Assembly: GCF_000814765.1 (NCBI RefSeq)
Contig: NZ_JWIC01000010.1
Coordinates: 382,001-446,000, forward strand
From: Pseudoalteromonas luteoviolacea
GTDB lineage: Bacteria > Pseudomonadota > Gammaproteobacteria > Enterobacterales > Alteromonadaceae
Direction of reading: 5' to 3'
DNA length: 64,000 nt
A model generated the notes under the pieces. That model searched no databases. It had not been told where the DNA came from and worked only from the letters and a program-made list of their open reading frames with translations. A program made the position numbers and the translations under genes. Below are positions 18,905 to 28,977 of the stretch, piece after piece. Each line of letters starts with the position of its first letter. The first letter of the stretch is position 1.

Positions 18905-19897
18905 TTAAATGCTTGCCGCTCGCTTGCGAAACATAAGTAAAGATAAGAAAAAGACGCTGCCAATGGCCGCAGTAATCACACCAATAGGCAATTCTTGGTT
19001 TTCTATGATTATTCGGGCTAGCACATCCACCCAGAGCATCAATAATCCTCCGCTTAAAGCCGTGACTAGCATGCCTAAGACACGTGCTTGAGAGATAAAA
19101 AATCGTACTATGTGTGGGATCATTAAGCCAACAAAGCCGACACCGCCACATGCCGCGACTAACACAGCCGTGATCAAAGAGCTCACCAATAACATGCCCA
19201 AGCGCAACCGGTGTACATTAACGCCTAAAGTTACCGCACTTTCATCGCCCAATAGCAACGCATTTAGATGCCGTCTAAAACATACAACGGTCATAATTCC
19301 ACTTAGTACCACAACAGCAGGCAACCACATCCACACCCAATCAGCACGGCTGAAGCTACCTAAGCTCCAAAAGATAATCGCGGTAACCGCTTGTGGATCA
19401 CTCCAATATAAGAGCAAGCTCGTAAACGCATTGAATAAAAAAGACAGTGCAACACCCGCCAGCAACATATTTTCGATTTGCGCGGTCCCTTTATGATACG
19501 CTATGAGGAGCAATAAGCTCATAGCGCCTATGCTGCCAAGCAAAGCTGCACCAGACATCGCCAAAGCGCTTTGCACACCGAATAAAGTCAATAGCAACAC
19601 CACACCAAAAGACGCCCCCGAAGAAATGCCAAATAAATATGGATCAGCTAGGGGGTTGCGCGTCACGGTTTGCAAAATAAGTCCTGCTGTCGCAAGCCCT
19701 GCCCCGGCCAAAAACGCAAGTATGGTGCGCGGTAACCTCAGCTCGATAACAATTTTTTGTGCTAATTGCGAGTTGTCATATGACCATAAGGCCAGCCAAA
19801 CATCGTAAAAGTCTACTTGTACAGCCCCAATGCTTAAAGCACACACAAAGCTAAATAAACATGCGAGTAACAATGCACTACTTGCAGCTAATCTCAT
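18905..19897 (-). CDS. btuC: Vitamin B12 ABC transporter, permease
   Basis: FecCD-family inner-membrane permease, which acts as a dimer with BtuD. From ATG 19897 the protein has 330 residues and about ten membrane helices. Family landmarks are LRLPRTILAFLAGAGLATAG (about 48-67), NPLADPYLFGISSGASFG near 76-93 and the coupling segment CGGVGFVGLMIPHIVR near 251-266. The ATG overlaps the btuD stop (ATGA). An open frame up to 19984 overlaps btuD and is rejected. Confidence 0.94.
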   Translation of the reverse strand: MRLAASSALLLACLFSFVCALSIGAVQVDFYDVWLALWSYDNSQLAQKIVIELRLPRTILAFLAGAGLATAGLILQTVTRNPLADPYLFGISSGASFGVVLLLTLFGVQSALAMSGAALLGSIGAMSLLLLIAYHKGTAQIENMLLAGVALSFLFNAFTSLLLYWSDPQAVTAIIFWSLGSFSRADWVWMWLPAVVVLSGIMTVVCFRRHLNALLLGDESAVTLGVNVHRLRLGMLLVSSLITAVLVAACGGVGFVGLMIPHIVRFFISQARVLGMLVTALSGGLLMLWVDVLARIIIENQELPIGVITAAIGSVFFLSLLMFRKRAASI

Positions 19898-20718
19898 ACT
19901 CGTCCCCTCGATGACAGCGCCCCTTCGCTCGATAAGTGATATTGATAACGAATATGTGGGATTTCTTGCTCTCTCGCAGAACATGTTTGGAGGGTCACAT
20001 CGGCTTTGACGCCAAAAACGTGTGCTAACATGGACTCACTCACCACCTCTTTGGGCGTGCCATGAGCAACAAGTTCACCGTGATTTAAAACTAACATGAC
20101 ATCACATAAGGCGGCAGCCAAGTTTAAGTCATGGAAAGAAGCGACTACAGTGATCCCCAATGACTTAGCTAACGCCATAATTTCGATTTGATACTTAACA
20201 TCTAAATGACTGGTAGGTTCATCCATTAAGAGCAAACTCGGGCGCTGCACAATGGCTCTCGCTATCATCACCCGTTGTTTTTCGCCCCCAGATAAAGACT
20301 CATAAGATTGCTTTTGTTTATGGGTTAATCCGACCTTTGATAGCGCTTCTTGGATGGCCTGTCTGTCACGCAGCGAAACACTAGAAAACAAGCTTTTATG
20401 GGGTGTGAGTCCCATAGCAACGACATCGAAAACAGCAAGATTAAATTGACTTGGGATCTCCTGAAGCACAGCCGCGACTTTGCGAGCATAGCTTTGGCGA
20501 TCATACTCGCTTAAATCTTTACCGTTTATACAGATCACACCCGATGTTGGACTCTGGAAACGGTATAGACACCTCAGTAAAGATGACTTACCAGCGCCAT
20601 TAGGCCCGATCAAACCTATAAACTGCCCCTCTTCAACGGAGAAACTGATGTTAGATAAAATTGATTTATTATTGATAACTAGATGTAAGCTATCGACTGA
20701 TATTGGTGTTGCCGCCAT
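19894..20718 (-). CDS. btuD: Vitamin B12 ABC transporter, ATP-binding protein
   Basis: ATPase subunit of the BtuCDF importer, first gene of the riboswitch-controlled operon. From ATG 20718 it has 274 residues: Walker A GPNGAGKSS near 36-44, Q-loop AVLQEIP, signature LSGGEKQR near 137-144, Walker B SLLLMDEPTS and the switch His in SFHDLNLA. The FecE/BtuD/HmuV subfamily is clear; B12 specificity follows from the operon and riboswitch. AGAGGA lies eight bases before the ATG. Confidence 0.93.
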   Translation of the reverse strand: MAATPISVDSLHLVINNKSILSNISFSVEEGQFIGLIGPNGAGKSSLLRCLYRFQSPTSGVICINGKDLSEYDRQSYARKVAAVLQEIPSQFNLAVFDVVAMGLTPHKSLFSSVSLRDRQAIQEALSKVGLTHKQKQSYESLSGGEKQRVMIARAIVQRPSLLLMDEPTSHLDVKYQIEIMALAKSLGITVVASFHDLNLAAALCDVMLVLNHGELVAHGTPKEVVSESMLAHVFGVKADVTLQTCSAREQEIPHIRYQYHLSSEGALSSRGRV

Positions 20719-20732
20719 AATTCCTCTACATG

Positions 20733-20800
20733 GGGCACACATCAGAATACCACTGTATCATACATATGACTTGGTAAAATGACATGACCCAAGTGCGCCC
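20733..20800 (-). promoter_or_regulatory. Putative riboswitch expression platform
   Basis: Between the aptamer and btuD, GGGCGCAC (20793-20800) can pair with GTGTGCCC (20733-20740) just ahead of the ribosome site. An inner hairpin ACTTGG...CCAAGT lies between them. The same CTTGG/CCAAG elements occur in the aptamer's own closing helix, which allows alternative pairing. There is no U-run, so control of translation is more likely than of termination (inference). Confidence 0.45.
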
Positions 20801-20814
20801 GCTTAAGTCTTTAT

Positions 20815-20930
20815 TCCAACCTTGGTATCTGGCTTTAAATGAGTAGTCATGCAATCATTTTTACAGTTGCGGGGACAGCTGAGGGTTTACACCTCATTCC
20901 CAAGTGATGTCGAAATAATTTTGTGTATTA
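20815..20930 (-). promoter_or_regulatory. Cobalamin (adenosylcobalamin-type) riboswitch
   Basis: On the minus strand the leader of btuD contains the conserved blocks of the cobalamin aptamer in order. They are GGGAATGAGGTG, AAACCCTCAGCTG and CCCCGCAACTGTAA, followed about 30 nt later by the B12-box core AGCCAGATACC (20824-20834). A CTTGG/CCAAG helix can close the core. Its position 100 nt ahead of btuD and the B12 gene content of the operon fit. High cobalamin should lower expression of the whole btuD-to-ung operon. Confidence 0.95.
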
Positions 20931-20944
20931 TGAAGTCTAGATGG

Positions 20945-21544
20945 CTAAAACACAACTTTCGGCCATGCTTTACCTTGCCCATCATAGAAAACAGACACCT
21001 GAATGACCTTCCCGTATCCAACTTCAAAACAATTTAAATGATTGATAGCGCCTTCAGGCAATGCAAGCCAGTGTGCCAGTAGCTGCTTCATAACCCCACC
21101 ATGGGTCACAATGACGATTGTGTCATCACTGCTTTGAGATGTGAAAGTACGCCACCAAGCTTTAATTCGCGAATTAAAACAGGCCATACTCTCTCCTTGC
21201 GGCGGTGTTACTGACCAAGGGTTTTGCCAAAAGTCGCCAACACTCGGGGAGCAAGTATGCTGCCAAAGCCACTCATAGCTTTTACCATCCCAATCACCAA
21301 AGTTCATTTCTTGCAGTGCATTAACGACCGTGAACTCTGCATCCAGCTTTTCTGAAAATGCTTTTGCTACAACCTGACATCGCAGTCTTGGCGAGCTGAG
21401 CACACGATTTGGCTTGGGTAAACTATGGAGTGTTTTTAGTAATTGGTTTTGACTTTGTTCAGTTAAAGGAGGATCGGTTTGCCCTAATAACTTACCGGAT
21501 AAGGTAGTTTCAGTATGACGAACAAAGTAAAGAGTTTGCAGCAT
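20945..21544 (-). CDS. cobC: Alpha-ribazole phosphatase-like histidine phosphatase
   Basis: Histidine phosphatase superfamily protein of 199 residues, probably CobC, which removes phosphate from alpha-ribazole-5'-phosphate or adenosylcobalamin-phosphate. The catalytic motif is FVRHTET (7-13; the usual RHG is RHT here), with the acidic loop MNFGDWDGKSYEW typical of CobC-type members and the second His in VTHGGVMKQLL. The gene ends just before the cobalamin riboswitch on the same strand, supporting the B12 role. Its ATG is only about 14 bases beyond the nqrM terminator, so its own promoter is not obvious. Confidence 0.82.
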   Translation of the reverse strand: MLQTLYFVRHTETTLSGKLLGQTDPPLTEQSQNQLLKTLHSLPKPNRVLSSPRLRCQVVAKAFSEKLDAEFTVVNALQEMNFGDWDGKSYEWLWQHTCSPSVGDFWQNPWSVTPPQGESMACFNSRIKAWWRTFTSQSSDDTIVIVTHGGVMKQLLAHWLALPEGAINHLNCFEVGYGKVIQVSVFYDGQGKAWPKVVF

Positions 21545-21557
21545 ATACTTGGGGGTA

Positions 21558-21588
21558 ATAAAAACGCAGGCTAGCCTGCGTTTTTATC
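21558..21588 (-). terminator. Terminator of the nqr-apbE-nqrM operon
   Basis: Minus strand AAAAACGCAGGCTAGCCTGCGTTTTTA, a fully palindromic GC stem flanked by A and T runs, four bases past the nqrM stop. It could work in both directions. Confidence 0.9.
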
Positions 21589-21591
21589 TAA

Positions 21592-21804
21592 TTATAGAAT
21601 TTGGTTTTCGCGCCAAGATTGCTCTTTGGCTAAACGCTTTTTACGCTTATCACATGGGTCATCACAATCACAGATTTTATCGATACCCATTGAGCCTAAA
21701 CCACCACAGCTACTTGCCATTGATTTTTTCTGAACGATTACACCCACAGCCATAGCTGCAGCGATCAAGATAAGTAACCCAAAGGTAAGAATAAATAGTG
21801 ACAT
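21592..21804 (-). CDS. nqrM: Na+-NQR maturation protein NqrM
   Basis: Small membrane protein (DUF539) needed to deliver iron to the Cys4 site between NqrD and NqrE. From ATG 21804 it has 70 residues: one N-terminal membrane helix (about 3-24), then a Cys-rich part with SCGG (about 32-35) and CDCDDPCDKR near 44-53. It ends the nqrABCDEF-apbE-nqrM series, the standard location. A TTG at 21810 would add two residues. Confidence 0.93.
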   Translation of the reverse strand: MSLFILTFGLLILIAAAMAVGVIVQKKSMASSCGGLGSMGIDKICDCDDPCDKRKKRLAKEQSWRENQIL

Positions 21805-21943
21805 AGGCAAAGGCCCCTCAATAAACTAGCTTGGTCAAGTTCCAAGCAACTGACGGTGTATTGACAATATTATATATCTAAATCCGTCAAAGTTGAATGA
21901 ATTTACCACACTAAAAGCAATGATATTTAACCGAATCCACTGA

Positions 21944-22975
21944 TTACTTTTTTACATCTAAATACGGCTTAAACGCAGTACTTGAGAATGTCTCTAGGCC
22001 AGCATCTGTTTTACTGATCAAGTACACGGGTAGATTATGTTCTTCAGCATAAGCCCTTGCTCGTTGCGTTCCCATGACTGTCAGCGCCGTTGCCAAACCG
22101 TCAGCTGTCATTGCTGAAGGATGTAACACCGTCACAGACACCAGATCATGACGAACCGGCCTGCCTGTACCCGGGTCAATTAGGTGCGTAAATACTTCGC
22201 CATCCATTTCGTAGAAAATACGATAGTCCCCTGACGTAGCAATGGCATTATTGCCCGGCTCTACAACTCGGTGAATTTGACGCTGTCCTGCTGGTGCATC
22301 TGGTTTTTCAATCGCTATTCGCCAAGGTGAACCATCTGGCTTTTTGCCAGAGATACGAAGTTCTCCGCCAATCTCTACCATATAATTAGATAAGCCTTTT
22401 TTCTCAATCAACTCTGCAACTTTGTCAATGCCGTAGCCTTTCGCCGTCGCTGAAAAAGATAATTCAAGATGTGGCAGTGATTTCGCCAGCCCTTCATCTG
22501 TCAGCGCTAACTTATTTACACCGATATTTGCTTGCATGGCTTCAATGTCAGATTGCGAAGGCCTTTTGGTCGGTCTTTTATCTGGACCAAAGCCCCATAA
22601 ATCAATCAGCGGTCCCATAGTCACATCTAAGGTTTTAGTCGACTCACCTAAGCGAATAGACTCTGCGATCACGGCACGAAAATCGCCACTAATCGGCATT
22701 ACTGTATTAGCCTCAAGGCGATTAAAGCGATTGATTTCTGAGTCGGGAATGTAGGTAGACATGGATTGGTTAACTGCCACAAGCGCTTCATCCACTTCTT
22801 GCTTAAAACGCTGCGCTTCTAAGCTCACCGGACCAGGAAATACTTTAATGTTATAGGTAGTTCCCATAGTTTTGCCGTTAATTTCAACCGGCTTTTGTTG
22901 AGTTTGCTGCTGTCCACAAGCGGACAAAAAAAACACCAAAAAAATAACAGAGAATAAATAGCTGAGTTTTTGCAT
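21944..22975 (-). CDS. apbE: FAD:protein FMN transferase ApbE
   Basis: Covalently attaches FMN from FAD to threonine residues of NqrB and NqrC. The 343-residue lipoprotein has a signal peptide with lipobox LSAC (Cys20) and the ApbE landmarks GKTMGTTYNI (about 34-43), FSATAKGYGIDK near 173-184, EIGGELRISG and the Mg/FAD-binding end TADGLATALTVMG. It lies just after nqrF, separated by a terminator-like hairpin, and is followed by nqrM. Confidence 0.96.
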   Translation of the reverse strand: MQKLSYLFSVIFLVFFLSACGQQQTQQKPVEINGKTMGTTYNIKVFPGPVSLEAQRFKQEVDEALVAVNQSMSTYIPDSEINRFNRLEANTVMPISGDFRAVIAESIRLGESTKTLDVTMGPLIDLWGFGPDKRPTKRPSQSDIEAMQANIGVNKLALTDEGLAKSLPHLELSFSATAKGYGIDKVAELIEKKGLSNYMVEIGGELRISGKKPDGSPWRIAIEKPDAPAGQRQIHRVVEPGNNAIATSGDYRIFYEMDGEVFTHLIDPGTGRPVRHDLVSVTVLHPSAMTADGLATALTVMGTQRARAYAEEHNLPVYLISKTDAGLETFSSTAFKPYLDVKK

Positions 22976-23000
22976 CTACTTTTTAGTCCTTAAAGCATAT

Positions 23001-23033
23001 AAAAAAACCCCTAGGGAATGCCCTAGGGGTTTA
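23001..23033 (-). terminator. Intrinsic terminator after nqrF
   Basis: AAACCCCTAGGG-CATT-CCCTAGGGGTTTTTTT on the minus strand, between nqrF and apbE. It probably lowers rather than abolishes apbE-nqrM transcription. Confidence 0.88.
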
Positions 23034-23074
23034 ATCTTATTAAATACGATTTATCATCATATCTAAGTTCCTAA

Positions 23075-24301
23075 TTAACCACCGAAGTCATCAAGTAGGA
23101 TGTTTTCGTCTTCAACACCTAGATCTTTCAGCATGTTGATAACAGCCGCGTTCATCATCGGTGGACCACACATGTAGAACTCACAATCTTCAGGCGCTTC
23201 ATGGTCCTTCAGATAGTTTTCTAATAATACGTTGTGGATGAAGCCTGTGTAACCTTCCCAGTTATCCTCTGGTTGAGGATCTGAAAGTGCTACGTGCCAT
23301 TCAAAGTTTTCGTTGTCAGCTGCTAGGCCGTCAAAGTCTTCTACGTAGAACATCTCACGCTTAGAACGTGCACCGTACCAGAAAGACATCTTACGGTCTG
23401 AGTTAAGACGCTTAAGCTGGTCGAAGATGTGTGAACGCATTGGTGCCATACCTGCACCACCACCAACGAATACCATTTCTGCATCAGTTTCTTTCGCGAA
23501 GAATTCACCGAATGGACCAGAGATAGTGACTTTATCACCTTCTTTTAATGACCAGATGTACGATGACATCTTACCACAAGGTAGGCTTAGGTTATTTGGC
23601 GGCGGAGTCGCAATACGTACGTTAAGCATGATGATGCCAAACTCTTCTGGGTAGTTCGCCATTGAGTATGCACGGATTGTTTCGTCATCAACCTTAGATT
23701 CAAGGTTAAAGAAGCCGAAACGCTCCCAGTCGCCACGATACTCGTCAGGAATATCGAAGTCAGCGTATTTAACGTGGTGAGCTGGCGCTTCAATCTGGAT
23801 ATAACCACCTGCACGGAAAGGTACAACCTCACCTTCAGGGATACCAAGCTTAAGCTCTTTGATGAATGTCGCTTTGTTATCGTTAGAGATAACTGTACAT
23901 TCCCACTTTTTAACACCGAAGATAGACTCTTCTACTTCGATTTCCATGTCAGTTTTAACTGCAACCTGACACGCTAGACGACAACCTTCACGTGCTTCAC
24001 CTTTAGTAATGTGGTCAAGCTCAGTTGGAAGGATATCACCACCACCAGAATGAACATGTACGCGACACTGGCCACAAGAACCACCACCACCACATGCTGA
24101 TGAAATGAAGATACCTGCATCAGCTAGTGAGCCTAATAGCTTACCACCTGGTGCTGAAGTAATTGCTTTATCTGCATCGCCATTGATGCCGATTGTGATG
24201 TCACCGCTTGGTACAAGCTTAGATTTCGCTGCGATGATGACTAGCACCAAGATCACAACGATAGCGATGAACATACTTACACCTAATACAATAGTTTCCA
24301 T
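23075..24301 (-). CDS. nqrF: Na+-translocating NADH:quinone reductase subunit F
   Basis: NADH entry subunit of Na+-NQR. The 408 residues begin with one membrane helix (about 3-25), then a ferredoxin-like domain with 2Fe-2S ligands in [11 protein letters not shown] (about 69-79) and the fourth Cys near 111 (REGCRLACQ). The ferredoxin-reductase domain has the FAD motif RAYSMANYP near 210 and the NADH-binding [12 protein letters not shown]. It passes electrons from NADH via FAD to the 2Fe-2S cluster. Last of the six core nqr genes, 19 bp after nqrE. Confidence 0.98.
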   Translation of the reverse strand: METIVLGVSMFIAIVVILVLVIIAAKSKLVPSGDITIGINGDADKAITSAPGGKLLGSLADAGIFISSACGGGGSCGQCRVHVHSGGGDILPTELDHITKGEAREGCRLACQVAVKTDMEIEVEESIFGVKKWECTVISNDNKATFIKELKLGIPEGEVVPFRAGGYIQIEAPAHHVKYADFDIPDEYRGDWERFGFFNLESKVDDETIRAYSMANYPEEFGIIMLNVRIATPPPNNLSLPCGKMSSYIWSLKEGDKVTISGPFGEFFAKETDAEMVFVGGGAGMAPMRSHIFDQLKRLNSDRKMSFWYGARSKREMFYVEDFDGLAADNENFEWHVALSDPQPEDNWEGYTGFIHNVLLENYLKDHEAPEDCEFYMCGPPMMNAAVINMLKDLGVEDENILLDDFGG

Positions 24302-24320
24302 CGTATAGTTTCCTCGCTAA

Positions 24321-24929
24321 TTAAAGTGAAATACCAGAGAATGACAAGAAGCCAAAGCCCATAAGACCTACAGTGATAAAGGTAATACCTAAACCACGAA
24401 GACCGTCAGGGATATCAGCATACTTCATCTTCTCACGAAGACCTGCTAGCAATACAATTGCAAGCGCCCAACCCACACCAGAACCTACACCGAATACGAC
24501 TGATTCTGTTAGGTTGTAGTTACGCTCAACCATGAATGCTACCGCACCGAAAATCGCACAGTTTACTGTGATCAGTGGCAAGAAAATACCAAGTGCGTTA
24601 TATAGCGCTGGGAAAAACTTGTCCAAAGTCATTTCAAGGATCTGTACCAGTGCTGCAATTACACCGATGAAAGTCAAGAATTTCAAGAAGCTTAAGTCAG
24701 CCTCTGGGAAACCAAGCCACTCTAGTGCACCTGGTGCTAATACTGCATGATAAACGATGTTGTTTACCGGTACAGCTACACCTAGTACGAAGATAACAGC
24801 AACACCAAGACCAAACGAGGTAGTTACTTTCTTAGATACCGCAAGGAATGTACACATACCTAAGAAGAAAGATAGCGCTAAGTTTTCAATGAAAACAGCT
24901 TTTACAAATAAGCTAAGATAATGTTCCAT
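24321..24929 (-). CDS. nqrE: Na+-NQR subunit E
   Basis: Integral membrane subunit of 202 residues with six hydrophobic helices, related to RnfA. The inverted-topology half-sites carry the conserved Cys residues (MCTFLAVSK near 25-33, TVNCAIFG near 118-125) that share an iron centre with NqrD. It starts [19 protein letters not shown] as in Vibrio NqrE. It sits between nqrD and nqrF with short gaps. Confidence 0.97.
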   Translation of the reverse strand: MEHYLSLFVKAVFIENLALSFFLGMCTFLAVSKKVTTSFGLGVAVIFVLGVAVPVNNIVYHAVLAPGALEWLGFPEADLSFLKFLTFIGVIAALVQILEMTLDKFFPALYNALGIFLPLITVNCAIFGAVAFMVERNYNLTESVVFGVGSGVGWALAIVLLAGLREKMKYADIPDGLRGLGITFITVGLMGFGFLSFSGISL

Positions 24930-24939
24930 CTTTCTCCCC

Positions 24940-25572
24940 TTATGCCTTCGCTTCTACTTGGTCTTTCTTATAAGTACGAAGTACCCAAATGAAGAAACCA
25001 ACTAAGAAGAATGAACTGAATGGCATAATTAATAGACCCATTGGCTGGTACCAACCACCGTCAGCAACAAGTGGAAGAATTTCAACACCAAATAGTGCAC
25101 CTGCACCGAATAGCTCACGTACAAAACCAATTGTAATTAGAACTACTGAGTAACCAAGACCGTTACCGATACCGTCTAAGAAAGACATAAGCGGTGGCGA
25201 CTTCATTGCATATGCTTCTGCACGACCCATTACGATACAGTTAGTAATGATCAGACCAACGAATACCGTTAGTTCTTTAGCCGTAGCATAGACAAATGCT
25301 TGAAGTGTTTGGTCAACAACGATTACCAATGATGCGATAATCGTCATTTGAACGATGATACGTACACTTGACGGAATGTGGTTACGGATCAACGAGATAA
25401 ATAAGCTTGAGAACGCAGTTACCACAGTCAAAGCAAGTGACATGATAAGTGCATTTTTAAGGCTTGAAGTAACCGCTAGCGCAGAACAAATACCCAGTAC
25501 TTGCAGAGCAATTGGGTTGTTTGCGAAGACTGGTCCTAACAAGACTTCCTTCATTTCTTTTGCATTAGCCAT
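24940..25572 (-). CDS. nqrD: Na+-NQR subunit D
   Basis: Integral membrane subunit of 210 residues with six helices, related to RnfE. The conserved cysteines are in [17 protein letters not shown] (near 26-42) and [11 protein letters not shown] (near 109-119), the iron-site partner of NqrE. The ATG overlaps the nqrC stop by one base (TAATG), so the two are translationally coupled. Confidence 0.97.
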   Translation of the reverse strand: MANAKEMKEVLLGPVFANNPIALQVLGICSALAVTSSLKNALIMSLALTVVTAFSSLFISLIRNHIPSSVRIIVQMTIIASLVIVVDQTLQAFVYATAKELTVFVGLIITNCIVMGRAEAYAMKSPPLMSFLDGIGNGLGYSVVLITIGFVRELFGAGALFGVEILPLVADGGWYQPMGLLIMPFSSFFLVGFFIWVLRTYKKDQVEAKA

Positions 25573-26318
25573 TAGTTCAATGCCCCTTCACGTACTTTCG
25601 CTAGGAATGGACCAAACGCTTTATCGCCTGTCCAGAACTTGAATGTGTTATCAACACCGTTCGAAGTTAGTGTTGCGCCAGATAGACCATCAACTTTGTG
25701 AATATCGTTGCCAGCTGTGCCTTTTACAATATCAACAGGTAGTTGCTTGCCTTCCCAAGTAGCTGTCCACTTAGGATTCTGGATTTCACCACCAAGACCA
25801 GCGGTTTCGTTATGCTGATAGAAGTTGATAGCTTTAATGGTTTTTGTATCAAGTTCAAGTGCGATGAAACCATACATGATGCCCCAAAGACCGTAACCTT
25901 GAATAGGTAAGATCACTGACTCAACCTGACCATTGCTGCCTTTAGCAAGGTATACAGGAGACTCATGAGTCATACGAAGTACGCCAGCTAAGTCTTCTTC
26001 TTTTGGAAGTGCAAAACTGCGCTCTGCATCGAACTTAGTCATTGTGAAATCGAATGAGTTAGGATCTGTGTCAACAAACTCACCTGACTTTAAGTCAACA
26101 ACGCGTGCATCGATAACTTGGCTGTACTTTTGTGAAACGTTCTCAACGTCTTTAAAACCAGCTGCTGCTAGAATGTTACGCTGAACGTCTTCAATTTTGT
26201 TTGCCTGTTGTAGAGGGCGCAATTGAACTGCCGCAAAAGATACGACAATTGCACACACTAAACACAAACCAACAACAACGCCTAACGTTTTGCCGATAGT
26301 TTCATTGTTACTAGACAC
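25572..26318 (-). CDS. nqrC: Na+-NQR subunit C
   Basis: Membrane-anchored subunit with covalently bound FMN. The 248-residue product has one N-terminal helix (about 10-31), then a periplasmic FMN domain with the attachment motif DGLSGAT (near 215-221); the Thr is the ApbE target. It starts with GTG at 26318, overlapping the nqrB stop by eight bases, a common arrangement in nqr operons. Confidence 0.96.
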   Translation of the reverse strand: MSSNNETIGKTLGVVVGLCLVCAIVVSFAAVQLRPLQQANKIEDVQRNILAAAGFKDVENVSQKYSQVIDARVVDLKSGEFVDTDPNSFDFTMTKFDAERSFALPKEEDLAGVLRMTHESPVYLAKGSNGQVESVILPIQGYGLWGIMYGFIALELDTKTIKAINFYQHNETAGLGGEIQNPKWTATWEGKQLPVDIVKGTAGNDIHKVDGLSGATLTSNGVDNTFKFWTGDKAFGPFLAKVREGALN

Positions 26319-27510
26319 GTGCCAATCTCCTCTTCACATTTGACTGCACTACAAGGTGGTCGAATAGCGGTGCGAATAGGTTAGCGAATAGGATTGCTAA
26401 CATCATACCTTCTGGGTATGCCGGGTTAACAACACGGATAAGAACTACCATAACACCAATTAATGCACCGTATGCCCATTTACCTTTATCAGTGAAAGAC
26501 GCAGAAACTGGGTCAGTCGCCATAAAGAACATACCAAATGCAAAACCACCAAGTACTAAGTGCCAATGCCAAGGCATAGCAAATGTCGCGTTCGTGTCAG
26601 AACCGATCATGTTCAGTAGCGTAGACATCACAACCATACCTAGGAATGTACCTAGTACGATGCGCCATGACGCGATACGAACATACATCAAGAACAAACC
26701 ACCAATTGCCAGTGCTAGCGTCGACGTTTCACCCATTGAACCTTGGATAAAGCCGTAGAATGCATCCCACCACAACTGCATGTTGTTGTAATCTAATGAA
26801 CCGATCGCTGCTTGACCTAGGTATGTAGCACCAGAGAATGAATCTACTGCTGTCCATACTGTGTCACCTGAGATATCACCTGGGTATGCGAAGAAAAGGA
26901 ACGCACGACCAGCAAGTGCAGGGTTAAGGAAGTTACGGCCTGTACCACCGAATACTTCTTTAGCTACCACAACACCAAAAGTGATACCTAGTGCAACTTG
27001 CCATAAAGGAATGGTTGCAGGCAGGATCAATGCAAATAATACTGAAGTTACGAAGAAACCTTCGTTTACTTCGTGCTTACGCACTGATGCGAATAATACT
27101 TCCCAGAAACCACCTACGATAAACACCGTACCGTAAATAGGTAAGAAGAAGCACGCACCATAAAACATTTTCGCTGCCCAGCCAGAATCTGCTGTCAGCT
27201 CACCACCTAGCGCTTGGAAAATACCAGCTTGCCAAGTAGATGCGATGTCAAAACCACTACCAATCGCTAATGCCGCTTGGTGACCGATGTTGAACATACC
27301 AAAGAACATAGCCGGGAACGTCGCCATCCATACCAAAATCATGATACGTTTCAGGTCGATGTTATCACGCACGTGCGTGCCGCCTTTGTTTACGTAACCA
27401 GGAGTATAGAAAACCGTCGCGATAGCTTCATAAAGCGCATACCACTTCTCGTGTTTTCCACCTGGTTCAAAGTGAGGTTCAATGTCTTCTAAAAATTTCT
27501 TTAAGGCCAT
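26311..27510 (-). CDS. nqrB: Na+-NQR subunit B
   Basis: Ion-translocating membrane subunit holding covalent FMN and riboflavin. From ATG 27510 it has 399 residues and about ten helices, beginning [18 protein letters not shown], which matches Vibrio NqrB. The FMN-attachment motif SGAT is within [10 protein letters not shown] near residue 223-232. Conserved [20 protein letters not shown] is also present as a landmark near 190-210. The open frame to 27543 overlaps nqrA and is rejected. Confidence 0.97.
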   Translation of the reverse strand: MALKKFLEDIEPHFEPGGKHEKWYALYEAIATVFYTPGYVNKGGTHVRDNIDLKRIMILVWMATFPAMFFGMFNIGHQAALAIGSGFDIASTWQAGIFQALGGELTADSGWAAKMFYGACFFLPIYGTVFIVGGFWEVLFASVRKHEVNEGFFVTSVLFALILPATIPLWQVALGITFGVVVAKEVFGGTGRNFLNPALAGRAFLFFAYPGDISGDTVWTAVDSFSGATYLGQAAIGSLDYNNMQLWWDAFYGFIQGSMGETSTLALAIGGLFLMYVRIASWRIVLGTFLGMVVMSTLLNMIGSDTNATFAMPWHWHLVLGGFAFGMFFMATDPVSASFTDKGKWAYGALIGVMVVLIRVVNPAYPEGMMLAILFANLFAPLFDHLVVQSNVKRRLARV

Positions 27511-27512
27511 TT

Positions 27513-28856
27513 TTAACCTTCCTTCTCGATAGTAGTCAGGCAATCACGTAGGATTAAGCCAAAGTCATACTTGCCTGGACATACGAAGGTACACAATGCT
27601 AAATCTTCTTCGTCAAGCTCAAGCGCACCTAAAGAGATAGCGCTATCTAGATCGCCTGCGATCAGATCACGAAGTAATAGCGTTGGTAGGATATCCAGAG
27701 GCATAACACGCTCATAGTTGCCGATTGGCACCATTGCACGCTTAGAACCACCAGTAGACGTTGTAAACTTGAACAAACGGCTAGGTGCTAAGTGTGAAAT
27801 GAATGTACGTGTCACAGAGAATTTTTTACTACCTGGCGCAATCCAACCAAATAGTTCTTTCTCACGACCTTCAAGAAGAACTGAAACCTGTACGTGGTAA
27901 CGACCTAGGAAACCATGAGGGCCGGCTGCTGTTTTACCAGCTAACACTGAGCCAGAAATGACTCGGTTATCACCGTCTTCAAGTTCACCAGATACTAAAT
28001 CTGTTAACGACGCACCAACTTGAGTTTTAACTAAACGAGGATTCTTTACGCGAGGACCTGCTAAAGAAACAACTCGATCAGTGTAGATCTCGCCAGTTAG
28101 GAACAGCTTACCAAACGCGATAACGTCCTGGTAACCTAAGTGCCAAACTTGCTTGTCTGCACTAACTGCATCTAGATGATGGATATGAGTACCCACTAAG
28201 CCAGCTGGGTGAACACCCGCGAACTCATGTACTTCTACTTGCGATAGCGAAGAGCTTGGTACTTTACTACCAGACTGCTTACACACAAATACTTTGCCAT
28301 CAGTTAGACGTGAAACCACAGCAAGACCCGCTTCAAACGCTTCAACGTTTTCAGCAATGATCACTGCAGGATCTGCGGCTAATGGGTTAGTATCTATGGC
28401 TGTCACGAAGATTGAGCTCGGCGTTGCGCTTGGAACAGCAACACGGCTAAATGGACGTGCACGTAGCGCTGGCCACTGACCAGATTCAATAAGCAATTCT
28501 TTAACTTTCTCACGATCTAAGTTGCTTAAATCAGCAGCTGCGACCTTGTCGAAAGTGATTTGCTCATTGCCTTGTACTTCAATCACAACAGACTGAAGAA
28601 CACGCTTAGCACCACGGTTGATTTCTTTAACTACACCAGAGGCTGGCGCAGTAAACTTGACGCCAGGATTCTTTTTGTCTTCAAAAAGAATTTGGCCTTT
28701 TTTGACTTGGTCATCCACGCGAACATGCATGGTTGGACGCATACCAATAAACTCTTCACCAAGCACAGCTACGCGTTTGATGGCAGCGCCATCATGAATA
28801 GCTTGCTGTGGTGCGCCCTCTATGGGTAAGTCCAGACCTTTTTTTATGTTGATCAT
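27513..28856 (-). CDS. nqrA: Na+-NQR subunit A
   Basis: Peripheral cytoplasmic subunit near the ubiquinone site. From ATG 28856 it has 447 residues beginning [14 protein letters not shown] as in other NqrA proteins; an in-frame ATG at 28868 would add four residues. Landmarks are [17 protein letters not shown] near 33-49, [21 protein letters not shown] and the C-terminal [13 protein letters not shown]. First gene of the operon, so its upstream region carries the nqr promoter. Confidence 0.97.
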   Translation of the reverse strand: MINIKKGLDLPIEGAPQQAIHDGAAIKRVAVLGEEFIGMRPTMHVRVDDQVKKGQILFEDKKNPGVKFTAPASGVVKEINRGAKRVLQSVVIEVQGNEQITFDKVAAADLSNLDREKVKELLIESGQWPALRARPFSRVAVPSATPSSIFVTAIDTNPLAADPAVIIAENVEAFEAGLAVVSRLTDGKVFVCKQSGSKVPSSSLSQVEVHEFAGVHPAGLVGTHIHHLDAVSADKQVWHLGYQDVIAFGKLFLTGEIYTDRVVSLAGPRVKNPRLVKTQVGASLTDLVSGELEDGDNRVISGSVLAGKTAAGPHGFLGRYHVQVSVLLEGREKELFGWIAPGSKKFSVTRTFISHLAPSRLFKFTTSTGGSKRAMVPIGNYERVMPLDILPTLLLRDLIAGDLDSAISLGALELDEEDLALCTFVCPGKYDFGLILRDCLTTIEKEG

Positions 28857-28963
28857 ACGCACTTGCATTACATTAACGGAAAGAAATTGAAAAATCTTTA
28901 GTTATCACGGCCGCTATCTCATCGTGTTTTCAGTATCAAAGAACTCGCCTAATCAAAAGAGAC

Positions 28964-28977
28964 TTGACAAAAGTCAA
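28964..28977 (-). promoter_or_regulatory. FNR/CRP-family-like palindrome upstream of nqrA
   Basis: TTGAC-TTTT-GTCAA on the minus strand, a perfect 14-bp dyad about 108 bp before the nqrA ATG. The FNR consensus is TTGAT-N4-ATCAA, so this differs at the two inner positions. Redox control of the NQR operon by an FNR-type regulator is plausible but unproven. Confidence 0.35.

Noticed and set aside
17838-19151. 86-codon N-terminal extension of cobT
   Set aside because: It overlaps btuC and has no family similarity; the start at 18893 gives the normal 351 residues.
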